The position numbers and the translations under genes are program-made. Shown piece after piece: positions 16,762 to 30,787 of a stretch of DNA of 64,000 nt (position 1 is its first letter; each line of letters opens with the position of its first letter). The notes under the pieces are model-generated. The model was not told where the DNA came from. It made no database searches and saw only the letters and a list, made by a program, of their open reading frames with translations. Origin of the DNA: Brevibacterium renqingii (lineage in GTDB: Bacteria; Actinomycetota; Actinomycetes; Actinomycetales; Brevibacteriaceae); contig NZ_JADBHF010000010.1 in NCBI RefSeq assembly GCF_017808105.1, positions 62,001 to 126,000 of the forward strand, given 5' to 3'.

Positions 16762-18196
16762 TTACTTGAACCCGATGTCACGCGGGGTGACGGGGGCAGG
16801 CAGCCGCGTCGATCCGGTGAGGTACCGGTCGACCTCGGCGGCCGCGGCACGTCCCTCCGCGATCCCCCAGACAATGAGCGACTGGCCGCGGCCGGCGTCT
16901 CCGGCGACGAAGACACCGGCGGTCGCGGTCTGAAAGGAGTCGTCGCGGCAGAAGGCTCCTGACTCATCGAGGTCGAGGCCGAGCGCTTCGGATTCGGGGC
17001 CGGAGAAGCCGAGGGCCAGCAGGACGAGATCGGCGTCGAGCACGTGTTCTGTGCCCGGGGTCGGGATCCGGCGTCCGTCGAGGAACTGCGTCTCGGATAC
17101 CTCGATGCCGCGGACCGCTGAGTTCCGGTCGCCGACGAAACCCGTGGTCGAGGCCAGGTAGCGCCGGACGCCTCCCTCCTCGTGCGAGGTCTGGACCTCG
17201 AAGATCCGCGGAACCGTCGGCCAGGGATCGCTCTCGCTGCGTTCGGTGGGAGGCTTGTCCCCGATCGCCAGGGTCGTCACCGAGGCGGCTTTCTGTCGCA
17301 GGGCCGTGCCGAGGCAGTCGGCGCCCGTGTCGCCGCCGCCGATGATGATGACATGTCTGCCCGCCGCGTCGATACCCGGAACGGAGTCCTCACCCGCCTG
17401 AGCCCTGTTCGAGGGCACGAGGTAGTCCATGGCGAATTCGACGCCTGCGAGTTCCCGTCCGGGCACGGGCATGTCCCGCGGCACCGTCGCACCGGTGCAC
17501 ACGACGACGGCGTCGAAGCGAGCTCGGACGTCCTCGAGCGTGAGTTCCGCGCCGATCTCGACCGCGGTCTCGAAGCGTGTGCCCTCGGCCCGCATCTGTT
17601 CGAGCCGGCGGTCGATGTGGTGCTTCTCGAGTTTGAAATCGGGGATCCCGTAGCGCAGGAGCCCGCCCAGGCGCTCGTCGCGTTCGTAGACGACGACCGT
17701 GTGTCCGGCCCGAGTCAGCTGCTGGGCGCAGGCGAGTCCCGCAGGTCCGGAGCCGATGACGGCCACGGTATGCCCGGAGATCCGGTCAGGGATCTCCGGG
17801 GCGATGAGGCCCGCGGCGAATCCCTGGTCGACGATGCTGACCTCGACCTGTTTGATCGTCACCGGCGGTTGGTTGATGCCGAGCACACAAGCGCTCTCAC
17901 ACGGGGCCGGACAGGCCCGGCCGGTGAATTCCGGGAAGTTGTTCGTCGCGTGCAGGAGTTCCACGGCGCGCGAGAGCTCGCCGCGGTGCATCGCGTCGTT
18001 GAATTCCGGGATGAGATTGCCCAGGGGGCACCCCTGATGGCAGAAGGGCACACCGCAGTCCATGCAGCGAGACGCCTGGCGGCGCAGCTGCTCGGGATCG
18101 CCTTCTTCGTGGACCTCGCGAAAGTCCATCAGCCGGATCGGAACGGGTCGCCGCTTCGGCAGCTCACGGTCGGTGACGGTGAGGAATCCGTGCGGA

Positions 18197-18204
<8 letters not shown>
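16762..18204 (-). CDS. gltD: Glutamate synthase (NADPH) small subunit
   Basis: 480 residues. It passes electrons from NADPH through FAD and Fe-S clusters to GltB. The N-terminal cluster ligands are CMDCGVPFCHQGC (from about residue 42) and CPAPCESAC (near 97). The FAD site is VIGSGPAGLACAQQL and the NADPH site is IIGGGDTGADCLGTA. The ATG overlaps the gltB stop by 8 bases (ATGGCTGA), so the two are translationally coupled. Confidence 0.97.
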
Positions 18205-22897
<4,693 letters not shown>

Positions 22898-22984
22898 CAG
22901 CTGCCTTCCCGGTGCGGTGCTTCCGAAAAGACGGCGCTGTCCTCTGCGGTTCGGACGTGTCATCGGAAGAGTTCCGAGGACTCA

Positions 22985-23006
22985 CCTGTGAGACGTCCCT
23001 CACAGG
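22985..23006. promoter_or_regulatory. Perfect palindrome in the gltB 5' region (candidate operator)
   Basis: CCTGTGAG, 6 bases, CTCACAGG. The 8-bp arms are perfect. It begins about 3 bases after the transcription start predicted from the TAGATT -10, so it could be a repressor operator or an RNA hairpin at the mRNA 5' end. The TGTGA/TCACA half-sites are 8 apart, not the 6 expected for CRP/GlxR sites. Confidence 0.55.
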
Positions 23007-23015
23007 CGGAATCTC

Positions 23016-23021
23016 AATCTA
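23016..23021 (-). promoter_or_regulatory. -10 element of gltBD
   Basis: TAGATT on the minus strand, giving a leader of about 110 bases to the gltB ATG. No good -35 was seen. Confidence 0.45.
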
Positions 23022-23079
23022 CACGAACCGCTGCCTGCGCTGAACGATCGGAAAGGCTCGAACTGTGAACCTATTCGTC

Positions 23080-24189
23080 TCAGCGCTCGGGACTTGAGGG
23101 CTCCTGTCCCGAAGACGGCGCCTCCACCCGGGCTCCGGGCTGGACACCCGTCCGGCCGCGGACATCGGGCACGATGGAGATCGCGGAGGTCACCGCACCG
23201 AAGAATCCGAAGCTGTGCGCACCTCGGAGGGCGATCGCTTCCTCGTCGTCGGGAGCGGGCGGCTGCGCCGCCCCGGCCGCTCGTGCGGCTTCCTGACGCG
23301 CGATGGACGGATGGCCGGCACCGGTGTCCGCGGCCGTCGGGTCCTGCGTGGACCGATCTGCCGGCCGCCGAACGTTCGTGCCGGTCCCCGTCTCGACGAC
23401 ATACGGTATGGATCCCGTCATCGGCGCGTTGACTTCGTATGTGTGCTTGCCGCGATCGCGACGTCGGATCAGGGTGCGGGCCTGATGGACGTAGACGCCG
23501 CGCTCCTGCGTCCGGTGACGCAGCCGCGAGACGATCAGCCAGACGAACCCGACGAACAGGGTCAGTGCAGCGGTCCACACATTGAGCGAGAGGCCCAGCA
23601 CCTCACGAGCGTGTGCCGCCGCCGGGGTGCCGATGCGCAGCGCCTCCAGCATGACTCGGCCGAGCCCGAAGAGGCACAGGTAGAGGGCGAAGACCTGCCC
23701 GTAGCCCAGACGCAGCCGCTTCGAGATGATGATGAGGGCGATGCAGCCGAACAGGTTCCATGCCGATTCGACGATAATGGACGGCAGGTTGACCCTGCCG
23801 TCGAACCAGTCGCCCCAGGCTCCGGCCACCTGACCGAGGATGAGGCCGGGAGCGACCGCATCGAGGAAGGGCAGGATGCGGATTCCCTGATATCGCGTGA
23901 GCAGCACGGCGGTGACCAACCCGACGAGCAGCGCGCCCCAGAAGCTGAATCCGCCGTCCCAGACGGCCAGCGCCCGCAGCGGGCTGATGCCGGGTCCGAA
24001 ATAGGTGTCCAGCGACAGCAGCACATGACCGAGACGACCCCCGACCACGGCTGCTGGGACCGTGACCACCGTGATCGCCCACAGGTCGCCCTTGTGACCA
24101 CCGCGTGCTCGCCATTGGATCGCCGTCATCCACAGGGCTAGGCCGATGCCGAGGATGACGAACAGGGCCCATGCCGGGCTGAAGCTCAT
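23080..24189 (-). CDS. lgt: Divergent prolipoprotein diacylglyceryl transferase (Lgt) family protein
   Basis: 369 residues from the ATG at 24189, which overlaps the trpA stop (ATGA) and has AGAAGG 6 bases upstream. The start of the family fold is clear: GGRLGHVLLSLDTYFG, VWDGGFSFWGALLVG, FLDAVAPGLILGQ, and a late GRVMLEALR helix. Its position after trpA matches lgt in mycobacteria. However, the Lgt signature G-R-x-G-N-(F/Y)-x-N-x-E reads GAWGDWFDGR here, so the essential Arg and Asn are lost. The arm segment of about 45 residues that normally follows is missing. A hydrophilic tail of about 130 residues is predicted disordered. Canonical lipoprotein-lipidation activity is therefore doubtful. 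Confidence 0.75.
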   Translation of the reverse strand: MSFSPAWALFVILGIGLALWMTAIQWRARGGHKGDLWAITVVTVPAAVVGGRLGHVLLSLDTYFGPGISPLRALAVWDGGFSFWGALLVGLVTAVLLTRYQGIRILPFLDAVAPGLILGQVAGAWGDWFDGRVNLPSIIVESAWNLFGCIALIIISKRLRLGYGQVFALYLCLFGLGRVMLEALRIGTPAAAHAREVLGLSLNVWTAALTLFVGFVWLIVSRLRHRTQERGVYVHQARTLIRRRDRGKHTYEVNAPMTGSIPYVVETGTGTNVRRPADRSTQDPTAADTGAGHPSIARQEAARAAGAAQPPAPDDEEAIALRGAHSFGFFGAVTSAISIVPDVRGRTGVQPGARVEAPSSGQEPSSPER

Positions 24190-24977
24190 GCACATCCTTC
24201 TGCGAGTTCGGCAGCGAGTTCGCCGAGCCCGCGCACCCCATCGGTGTCGAGGGACTTGACCAGCGCGGATCCGACGATGACGCCGTCGGCGTAGTCGGCG
24301 ACCTCTGCGGCCTGGGCGCGCGTGGAGACTCCGAGTCCGACACAGGCCCGCTGAGCGCCGGCCTCTCTGAGTCGGGAGACGAGGTCACGTGCGTGGTTGT
24401 CGACCTCGGCCCGGACTCCGGTCACGCCCATGGTGGACGCGGCATAGACGAATCCGCGCGTCTGGGCGACGATGCGTGCGATGCGCTCGGGTGTGGACGA
24501 GGGTGCGGCCAGGAAGATCCTGTCGAGGTCGTAGTCGTCCGAGGCGGCCAACCAGGGATCGGCTTCGTCCGGGATGAGGTCGGGGGTGATGATCCCGGCC
24601 CCGCCGGCGGAGTCGAGATCGCGGGCGAAGTCGGCGATGCCGTATTGGACGATGAGGTTCCAGTAGCTCATGACCACGGCCGTGCCGCCCGCCTCGGCGA
24701 TGGCGGAGACGGCGGTGAGCACGTCCCTGGTCCTAACTCCGCCCTCGAGCGCCCGTTCCGCGGCTCGCTGGATGACCGGGCCGTCCATGCCCGGGTCGGA
24801 ATAGGGCATTCCGACCTCGACGATGTCGACGCCGGACTTCACGAGTTCGACCATGGCCTCGATCGATCCCTCGACCGAGGGGAAGCCGACGGGAAGGTAG
24901 CCGATGAGGGCGGCCTTGCGACCGGCCTCGGCGACGGCGGTGAGAGTCGTGCCCGTGCGGGGACCTGCTGCTGTCAT
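24186..24977 (-). CDS. trpA: Tryptophan synthase alpha subunit
   Basis: 263-residue TIM barrel that cleaves indole-3-glycerol phosphate to indole. The catalytic Glu54 and Asp61 lie in [18 protein letters not shown]. The ATG overlaps the trpB stop by 4 bases (ATGA), fitting the obligate alpha2beta2 complex. Its stop overlaps the lgt start. Confidence 0.97.
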   Translation of the reverse strand: MTAAGPRTGTTLTAVAEAGRKAALIGYLPVGFPSVEGSIEAMVELVKSGVDIVEVGMPYSDPGMDGPVIQRAAERALEGGVRTRDVLTAVSAIAEAGGTAVVMSYWNLIVQYGIADFARDLDSAGGAGIITPDLIPDEADPWLAASDDYDLDRIFLAAPSSTPERIARIVAQTRGFVYAASTMGVTGVRAEVDNHARDLVSRLREAGAQRACVGLGVSTRAQAAEVADYADGVIVGSALVKSLDTDGVRGLGELAAELAEGCA

Positions 24978-26188
24978 ACCTGCACAGCTCCTTCGTCGAG
25001 GTAGTCGAACCATTTGGCGGCGGTCGTCATGTCCTTGTCGCCGCGGCCGGAGAGATTGACGAGCAGAACTGCGTCGGGACCGAGTTCGCGGCCGACGCGC
25101 ATGGCACCGGCCAGAGCATGTGCCGATTCGATCGCGGGAATGATCCCTTCGGTGCGCGAGAGCAGGCGCATGGCCTCCATCGCGTCCTCGTCGACGACGG
25201 GTTCGTAGGTGACCCGTTCGATGTCGTGGAGGTGGGAGTGCTCGGGACCCACCGACGGGTAGTCGAGGCCGGCCGAAACCGAGTGCGAGCCGCGAGTCTG
25301 GCCGTCCTCGTCCTGCAGGATGTACGTGGCGGACCCGTGGAGGACGCCGGGCCGCCCGCCGGAGAAGCGGGCCGCGTGACGGCCGGAGTCGATTCCCTCT
25401 CCCCCGGCCTCGAAGCCGAAGATCCTGACGTCGGCATCGGCGAGGAAAGCGGCGAAGATGCCCATCGCGTTCGATCCTCCTCCGACGCAGGCGCAGACGG
25501 CGTCGGGCAGACGCCCGGCCGCCTCGATGATCTGTTCGCGGGCCTCGATGCCGATGACGTTCTGGAAGGAGCGGACCATCGCCGGGAACGGGTGCGGTCC
25601 GGCGACGGTGCCGATGACGTAGTGGGTGGCGTCGACGTTGGCCACCCAGTCCCGCATGGCTTCGTTCATCGCATCCTTGAGCGTGCGGGTGCCATTGGTC
25701 ACCGCATTTACCGTGGCGCCGAGCAGACGCATGCGCGCGACGTTGAGAGCCTGACGCTGAGTGTCCTCCTCGCCCATGTAGACGACGCACTCCATGTCCA
25801 GCAGAGCCGCAGCCGTCGCGGTGGCGACCCCGTGCTGACCGGCGCCGGTCTCGGCGATCAGACGGGACTTGCCCATGCGCTTGGCCAGCAGTGCCTGGGC
25901 CACGGCGTTGTTGATCTTGTGGCTGCCCGTGTGGTTGAGGTCCTCGCGCTTGAGGAACACACGAGCGCCGCCGCAGTGCTCGGCGAAGCGAGTGGCCTCG
26001 GTGAGCAGCGAGGGCCTGCCGATGTAGCTGCGCTGCAGCTCGAGGAGTTCGTCGGTGAAGGCGGGATCGACCTGGGATTTGCGCCAGGTCTCCTCGATCT
26101 CGTCGAGCGCCGGGATCAGCGCTTCGGGGATGAATCTGCCTCCGAACTCGCCGAAATACGGCCCGGTCTCCTGGCTCACATCGTTCAT
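24974..26188 (-). CDS. trpB: Tryptophan synthase beta subunit
   Basis: 404 residues from the ATG at 26188 (MNDVSQ), with GAAGGA 5 bases upstream; 7 more upstream codons are open but lack an RBS. It is the PLP enzyme joining indole and serine. The PLP Lys91 is in [10 protein letters not shown] and the phosphate loop is GGGSNAMG. It lies between trpC and trpA. Confidence 0.97.
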   Translation of the reverse strand: MNDVSQETGPYFGEFGGRFIPEALIPALDEIEETWRKSQVDPAFTDELLELQRSYIGRPSLLTEATRFAEHCGGARVFLKREDLNHTGSHKINNAVAQALLAKRMGKSRLIAETGAGQHGVATATAAALLDMECVVYMGEEDTQRQALNVARMRLLGATVNAVTNGTRTLKDAMNEAMRDWVANVDATHYVIGTVAGPHPFPAMVRSFQNVIGIEAREQIIEAAGRLPDAVCACVGGGSNAMGIFAAFLADADVRIFGFEAGGEGIDSGRHAARFSGGRPGVLHGSATYILQDEDGQTRGSHSVSAGLDYPSVGPEHSHLHDIERVTYEPVVDEDAMEAMRLLSRTEGIIPAIESAHALAGAMRVGRELGPDAVLLVNLSGRGDKDMTTAAKWFDYLDEGAVQV

Positions 26189-26240
26189 TGCGGTCCTTCT
26201 CGATCTCAACGTCGTCGGGTGAGGTGCGACCTCGCTCCCG

Positions 26241-26273
26241 TCAGACGGCCGGATGGGTGCACTCCTCGCCCAT
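26241..26273 (-). CDS. Possible 10-codon ORF between trpC and trpB
   Basis: ATG at 26273 with GAGGTGA 5 bases upstream encodes [10 protein letters not shown] and then TGA. It holds no Trp codons, so it is not a classical trp leader peptide. A short gene (trpX) occupies the same interval in Streptomyces trpCXBA, but I see no sequence similarity that I can claim. RBS and start lie in the loop of a hairpin (26264-26294). Confidence 0.3.
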   Translation of the reverse strand: MGEECTHPAV

Positions 26274-26294
26274 GGTCGGTCACCTCGGGCGAGG
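26264..26294 (-). promoter_or_regulatory. Hairpin in the trpC-trpB gap
   Basis: A perfect 8-bp stem CCTCGCCC/GGGCGAGG with a 15-base loop, beginning 15 bases after the trpC stop. It could be an intercistronic terminator or attenuator, or a site that controls the small ORF and trpB. Confidence 0.5.
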
Positions 26295-26308
26295 GGCGGG
26301 GTCAGGGT

Positions 26309-27106
26309 TCAGGATGCGGACAGCCGGCGGCGCTCCCGGCCGATGGCTGTGTATTCCTCGACCGCGGCCTGCGGTCGGCCCCCGGTGACGAGGGCCTCGC
26401 CGACCAGCACGAGGTCGGCTCCGGCATCCGCGTACTTCGTGACCTCCGCCGCACCGGCGACGCCCGATTCGGCGACGAGGGTGCATCCCTGCGGGGCCAG
26501 ATCGGCCAGCGGCGCGAATCGGTCGGTGTCGACGCTGAGGTCCTTGAGATTGCGCGTGTTGACTCCGATGAGTTCGGCGCCGAGGTCGGCGGCGATCTCC
26601 AGCTCTTCACGGCTGTGGGTCTCGACGAGCGCGGTCATGCCCAGTTCCTTCGCCAGAGCGTGGAACTCACCCAGCTGCACGGGATCGAGGGCGGCCACGA
26701 TGAGCAGGACGATGTCGGCGCCGTGGGCACGAGCCTCATGGAACTGGTATTCGTCGACCATGAAGTCCTTGCGCAGGACCGGGACGTCGACGGCGGCCCG
26801 GACCGCATCGAAGTCGTCGAGGCTGCCGGAGAAGCGGCGGGACTCGGTGAGGACGCTGATGGCGTGAGCACCGCCGGCGGCGTAGAGGCCGGCCAGTGTG
26901 CCCGGATCGGGGATGTGGGCAAGGTCGCCGCGAGACGGCGACTTCCGTTTGACCTCGGCGATGACTCCGAAGTCGGCGTGGAGAGCGAAGGGGCGGACGG
27001 GTTCGGCCGCCTCGGCTCGGGCGATGATCTCCGGGAGCGGAAGGTCCCTCCGGCGTGCCTGCAGATCCTCACGCACGCCGGAGATGATCTCGGCCAGTAC
27101 CGTCAT
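26309..27106 (-). CDS. trpC: Indole-3-glycerol phosphate synthase
   Basis: 265-residue TIM barrel of tryptophan synthesis. Catalytic residues are visible in AEVKRKSPSRGDL, VLRKDFMVDEYQ and the ELIGVNTRNL segment, and the phosphate-binding end is VLVGEALVTGG. The ATG at 27106 overlaps the preceding stop by 4 bases (ATGA). Confidence 0.96.
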   Translation of the reverse strand: MTVLAEIISGVREDLQARRRDLPLPEIIARAEAAEPVRPFALHADFGVIAEVKRKSPSRGDLAHIPDPGTLAGLYAAGGAHAISVLTESRRFSGSLDDFDAVRAAVDVPVLRKDFMVDEYQFHEARAHGADIVLLIVAALDPVQLGEFHALAKELGMTALVETHSREELEIAADLGAELIGVNTRNLKDLSVDTDRFAPLADLAPQGCTLVAESGVAGAAEVTKYADAGADLVLVGEALVTGGRPQAAVEEYTAIGRERRRLSAS

Positions 27107-27372
27107 TTGGTCTTCGGCTTGTTGCCCAGTCCGACTGCGCGCAGGATGAGGCCGACGACGACGCCGAGAGCGACGATGCCGATGGAGATGTAGGTGATCA
27201 TCGCATTGTGGATCGTGAAGCCGACACAGCCGACGGAGACGCCGATGAGCATGATGATGACACCGGTCCACCCCGCCACCGAGTTGCCGTGGCCGGGATC
27301 GGCGATCGCTGCGTAGTCGATCGTGGATTTGTCGAGATCTGTGGCCCCGTTGCGGGCGAGGGACTGCGACAT
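27103..27372 (-). CDS. HGxxPAAW-type small membrane protein
   Basis: 89 residues from the ATG at 27372, with AAGGAG 4 bases upstream. It has two membrane helices and the segment DPGHGNSVAGWTGV, a variant of the HGxxPAAW motif for which the family is named. Such proteins lie just before trpC in many actinobacterial trp operons. Function is unknown; the location suggests an accessory role in tryptophan metabolism or transport. Confidence 0.85.
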   Translation of the reverse strand: MSQSLARNGATDLDKSTIDYAAIADPGHGNSVAGWTGVIIMLIGVSVGCVGFTIHNAMITYISIGIVALGVVVGLILRAVGLGNKPKTK

Positions 27373-27442
27373 GGCGCTCCTTAGAGTGACAGGCGTGGCA
27401 CGCGTGTGGAAACTTTCCTCCATTGTGTCACGCTTCGTGGGC

Positions 27443-27464
27443 TGACCGGACACCGACCCGGTCA
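27443..27464 (-). terminator. Hairpin between the Trp membrane protein and the HGxxPAAW gene
   Basis: A 7-bp perfect stem TGACCGG/CCGGTCA with an 8-base loop starts 5 bases after the upstream stop codon, in a 97-base gap. It may reduce read-through from the his-trpE part into trpCBA. No U-tract follows. Confidence 0.35.
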
Positions 27465-27469
27465 CAAGG

Positions 27470-28078
27470 TCATTTCGAATCCGGGTCGTCCGCATCGATG
27501 CCGGTCTCGGCGTCGTCCGCGTCGACGTGCGACTGTGCGCCGGACCCCGTCACATGGCCGGTCTCCGTCTCAGAGCCGGGACCGTCGGCGATCTCCTCGC
27601 CGCGGGAGAGCGCGTCCCAGGTCGCAGCCGAATCGAACTCTCCTTCGGCGGCTTCGGCGCTGCGAGCGTACCGGTTCGAGTTCGTCCACCCCGCCGAGGC
27701 GGTCGCGACCCAGACGATTCCGATGGTTCCGATGCCTGCGGCGACGGCCGCGATGATCGGCCAGGCGGTCGCTCCGGGGGCCGAGGCGGCGAAGAGCGCG
27801 GTGATGCCGTAGCCGACGGCTGCGATCCCCGCGAGTCCGAGCACGACGAAGCGTCCGGCCCGGCCGAGCATTGCGGCCAGCAGGCCGGTCACCGCGATGA
27901 TGGCCACGCAGGCGGTGGCGACGGGAGAGGCCTGCGAGCTCGGGTCCTCGGCGACGGTGGCCACACCGCTGGGCCCGAGGGTGTCTCCCACGGCACCGGC
28001 CTGCCAGGACGAGATCGTCAGCGCCCACAGGCCGGCGGCGATGACGAGGACGATGAGGACTCCGCGTGACTTCGACAT
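27470..28078 (-). CDS. Trp biosynthesis-associated membrane protein
   Basis: 202 residues with four predicted helices (first GVLIVLVIAAGLWALTIS) and an acidic hydrophilic C-terminus. Size, topology and place after trpE match the actinobacterial Trp-operon membrane family (TIGR02234 type). The biochemical function is unknown. It starts 6 bases after trpE. Confidence 0.85.
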   Translation of the reverse strand: MSKSRGVLIVLVIAAGLWALTISSWQAGAVGDTLGPSGVATVAEDPSSQASPVATACVAIIAVTGLLAAMLGRAGRFVVLGLAGIAAVGYGITALFAASAPGATAWPIIAAVAAGIGTIGIVWVATASAGWTNSNRYARSAEAAEGEFDSAATWDALSRGEEIADGPGSETETGHVTGSGAQSHVDADDAETGIDADDPDSK

Positions 28079-28084
28079 CTCAGA

Positions 28085-29665
28085 TCACTCCTGACTTCCG
28101 TCCGTCGTGTGCCGGCCCTGCGCCGATGACTCCGCAGACAGGGTGTTCGCTGCGGCAGCGGCGCGCAGCACGGCGGCGGCCTTGTTCTCGGATTCCTGGT
28201 ACTCGGTCTCCGGGACCGAATCGGCCACGATGCCTCCGCCGGCATACACGCTCATGGTGCCCCGGCGCAGCACGCCGGTGCGTATGGCGATGGCCAGGTC
28301 GAGGTCACCGGTGAAGGACATATAGCCGACGACTCCCCCGTAGATGCCCCGACCGATCGGTTCGAGTTCGTCGATGATCTGCAGGGCGCGTGGTTTGGGC
28401 GCACCGGACAGCGTTCCGGCGGGGAACGTCGCGCGCAGGACGTCGATGGCGGTGGTTCCCGGTTCGAGTTCGCCGCGGACGGTCGAGGTGATGTGCATGA
28501 TGTGGCTGTAGCGGACGATGTCCATGAATTCGCTGACGTCGATGGTTCCGGCAGAGCACACCTTCGCGAGATCGTTGCGGGCCAGGTCGACGAGCATGAG
28601 GTGTTCGGCCCGCTCCTTCTCATCGGCCAGCAGCTCCCTGGCCAGGGTGTCATCGGCCTCCGGGGTCGCCCCGCGGGGACGAGAACCGGCGATCGGATGG
28701 GTCACGACGTCGCCGGAGCGGACGGTGACGAGGGCCTCGGGCGAGGAGCCGATGATGCTTGCCGGCTCTCCTGCGTCGTCATGGAGGTTGAGCAGATACA
28801 TGAAAGGGCTCGGGTTCGAGTGCCGCAGCATCCGATAGACGCTCAGCGCGTCCGCCGCGCACGGGGTGTCGAAGCGCTGTCCGAGGACGACCTGGAAGAT
28901 CTCCCCGTCGATGATCTCCTGCTTCGCCTGCCGGACGCCGTCGAGGTAGATCTGCGAGGGGGTCCGGGTGGCCACCTCGGGGTCGGTCCTCTGCACGCGC
29001 AGGATGTCGGACGGACTGGGCCGCCGGAGGCGTTCGAGCATGGCGGTGATGCGCTCGACTCCCGCGGCGTGGGCTTCGTCGATCCCGGTGTCGGCCCCGT
29101 TGACGTTGAATACGTTGGCCACGAGGGTGACCGTGCCCGAATAGTGGTCGTAGACGGCGATGTCGCCGGGGATCATCAGCTGCACGGTGGGCAGGTGGTG
29201 TTCATCGGGCAGGGGTGGGCCGAGGCGCTCGAAGCGGCGGATGATGTCCCAGCCGAAGTAGCCGACGAGGCTCGAGACCATCGGCGGCAGAACCGACTCG
29301 CCTGCGTCCACGGCGAGCAGGTCGAGTGCGGCGGTGATCGCGTCGAGGACGTCCCCGTCGGTGGGGATGCCCACGGGCGGGGTCCCCGACCACCGGAAGC
29401 CGTCCGCCGTCGAGACGAGGGTGGCCACGGGCGCCGAGCCGATGAAGGAGTACCGGGCCCAGGAGCCGGCGACGGCGGACTCGAAGAGGAAGCTGCCCGG
29501 ACCGCCGTCGGTGAGTTTGCGGTAGAGGCTCAACGGGGTCTCGGAGTCGGCGAGGACCTGAGTGTGGACGGGCACGAGCCTGTGCTCGGCCCCGAGCGAG
29601 CGGAACTCCTCGAGGCTGGGACGGATCGGCAGGTCGCTCGGGTTCGCCGCTGAGTCAGTCGGCAC
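28085..29665 (-). CDS. trpE: Anthranilate synthase component I
   Basis: 526 residues from the GTG at 29665, with GAAGGA 6 bases upstream inside the end of hisI (11-base overlap). It converts chorismate to anthranilate with a TrpG partner that is not in this window. The segment SFLFESAV occupies the place of the LLES feedback-inhibition motif. The catalytic block includes [39 protein letters not shown] and GGGIVADS (each part of the chorismate-binding fold). The frame extends upstream through hisI but without support. Confidence 0.96.
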   Translation of the reverse strand: MPTDSAANPSDLPIRPSLEEFRSLGAEHRLVPVHTQVLADSETPLSLYRKLTDGGPGSFLFESAVAGSWARYSFIGSAPVATLVSTADGFRWSGTPPVGIPTDGDVLDAITAALDLLAVDAGESVLPPMVSSLVGYFGWDIIRRFERLGPPLPDEHHLPTVQLMIPGDIAVYDHYSGTVTLVANVFNVNGADTGIDEAHAAGVERITAMLERLRRPSPSDILRVQRTDPEVATRTPSQIYLDGVRQAKQEIIDGEIFQVVLGQRFDTPCAADALSVYRMLRHSNPSPFMYLLNLHDDAGEPASIIGSSPEALVTVRSGDVVTHPIAGSRPRGATPEADDTLARELLADEKERAEHLMLVDLARNDLAKVCSAGTIDVSEFMDIVRYSHIMHITSTVRGELEPGTTAIDVLRATFPAGTLSGAPKPRALQIIDELEPIGRGIYGGVVGYMSFTGDLDLAIAIRTGVLRRGTMSVYAGGGIVADSVPETEYQESENKAAAVLRAAAAANTLSAESSAQGRHTTDGSQE

Positions 29666-30017
29666 TGATGGTCCTTCCGGTGAAGCAGGTCGGTGTGTTC
29701 GTGTGGCAGGCGGGACCGGTCTGGTCGACGAGGAGGAGCAGAGCATCAGCGTCGCAGTCGAGGCTGAGAGAGCGCACGTGCTGGACATGCCCCGAGGTCT
29801 CGCCCTTCACCCAGTATTCCCGTCGTGAGCGCGACCAATAGGTGGCGCGGCGGGTGTCCAGAGTGCGCTCCACGGCTTCGATGTCCATCCAGGCGAGCAT
29901 CAGGACCTCGCGGCTCGTCGTCTCCTGGACGATGACCGGGACGAGCCCGTCGGAGTTCGGCCGGATGAGTTCGCGCCAGTTCTCCGGCGTCGCGTCGAGC
30001 GCGGTGTCCCCGCTCAT
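29655..30017 (-). CDS. hisI: Phosphoribosyl-AMP cyclohydrolase
   Basis: 120 residues, histidine step 3. Zinc ligands are present as C in [10 protein letters not shown] and the pair in [11 protein letters not shown], plus the [11 protein letters not shown]-terminal signature. It lacks the HisE domain, which is a separate gene here. The ATG overlaps the hisF stop (ATGA). Confidence 0.96.
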   Translation of the reverse strand: MSGDTALDATPENWRELIRPNSDGLVPVIVQETTSREVLMLAWMDIEAVERTLDTRRATYWSRSRREYWVKGETSGHVQHVRSLSLDCDADALLLLVDQTGPACHTNTPTCFTGRTISAD

Positions 30018-30778
30018 CGGACCTCGACCCCCTCGGCTCGCAGCGCGGATTTGACCTCGGCGATGCTCAGCGTGCCGAAGTGGAAGACGCTGGCGGCCAG
30101 CAGAGCGTCGGCTCCGGCGGCCACGGCCGGTGCGAAGTGCTCGACTTTCCCGGCCCCACCCGAGGCGATGAGCGGCACGTCGACGGCCGCGCGGGCGGCG
30201 GAGATGAGTTCGAGGTCGAATCCCTCCCGGGTGCCGTCGGCGTCGATGGAGTTGAGCAGGATCTCTCCGACTCCCCGCTCGGCCGCCTCCCGGATCCACT
30301 CGATCGCGCAGCGGCCCGTGCCCTCGCGACCGCCGCGGGTGGTGACTTCGAAGCCGGAGGGCGTCGCCGTCGACTGCACCCGGCGGGCGTCGAGGGAGAG
30401 GACGAGGACCTGATTGCCGAAGTGCCGGGAGATCTCACTGATCAGCCCCGGATCGGCCACCGCCGAGGTGTTCACAGAGACCTTGTCGGCCCCGTCGCGC
30501 AGCAGCCGGTCGACATCGGCGAGGCTGCGCACGCCGCCGCCGACCGTCAGCGGAATGAAGACCTGTTCGGCGCAGGAGCGGACGACATCGTGGACGGTCT
30601 CGCGGTCCCCGCTGCTGGCGGTGACGTCGAGGAAGGTGAGTTCGTCGGCGCCGGACTCTCCGTACCGCTTCGCGAGTTCGACGGGGTCGCCGGCGTCCTT
30701 GAGGTCGGCGAACTTCACTCCCTTGACGACGCGTCCGCCGTCGACGTCGAGACAGGGGATGATTCTCACAGCTACCAT
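30014..30778 (-). CDS. hisF: Imidazole glycerol phosphate synthase cyclase subunit
   Basis: 254-residue beta-alpha barrel. The catalytic Asp near residue 11 is in [15 protein letters not shown] and the second Asp is in [14 protein letters not shown] lies a few bases before the ATG. The glutaminase partner HisH and HisA are not in the window, so the his genes of this organism are split over at least two loci. Confidence 0.97.
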   Translation of the reverse strand: MVAVRIIPCLDVDGGRVVKGVKFADLKDAGDPVELAKRYGESGADELTFLDVTASSGDRETVHDVVRSCAEQVFIPLTVGGGVRSLADVDRLLRDGADKVSVNTSAVADPGLISEISRHFGNQVLVLSLDARRVQSTATPSGFEVTTRGGREGTGRCAIEWIREAAERGVGEILLNSIDADGTREGFDLELISAARAAVDVPLIASGGAGKVEHFAPAVAAGADALLAASVFHFGTLSIAEVKSALRAEGVEVR

Positions 30779-30787
30779 GCAGTTCTC

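Noticed and set aside
22985-23006. gltB palindrome as a CRP/GlxR site
   Set aside because: TGTGA and TCACA are 8 bases apart rather than 6; kept only as an unassigned palindrome.
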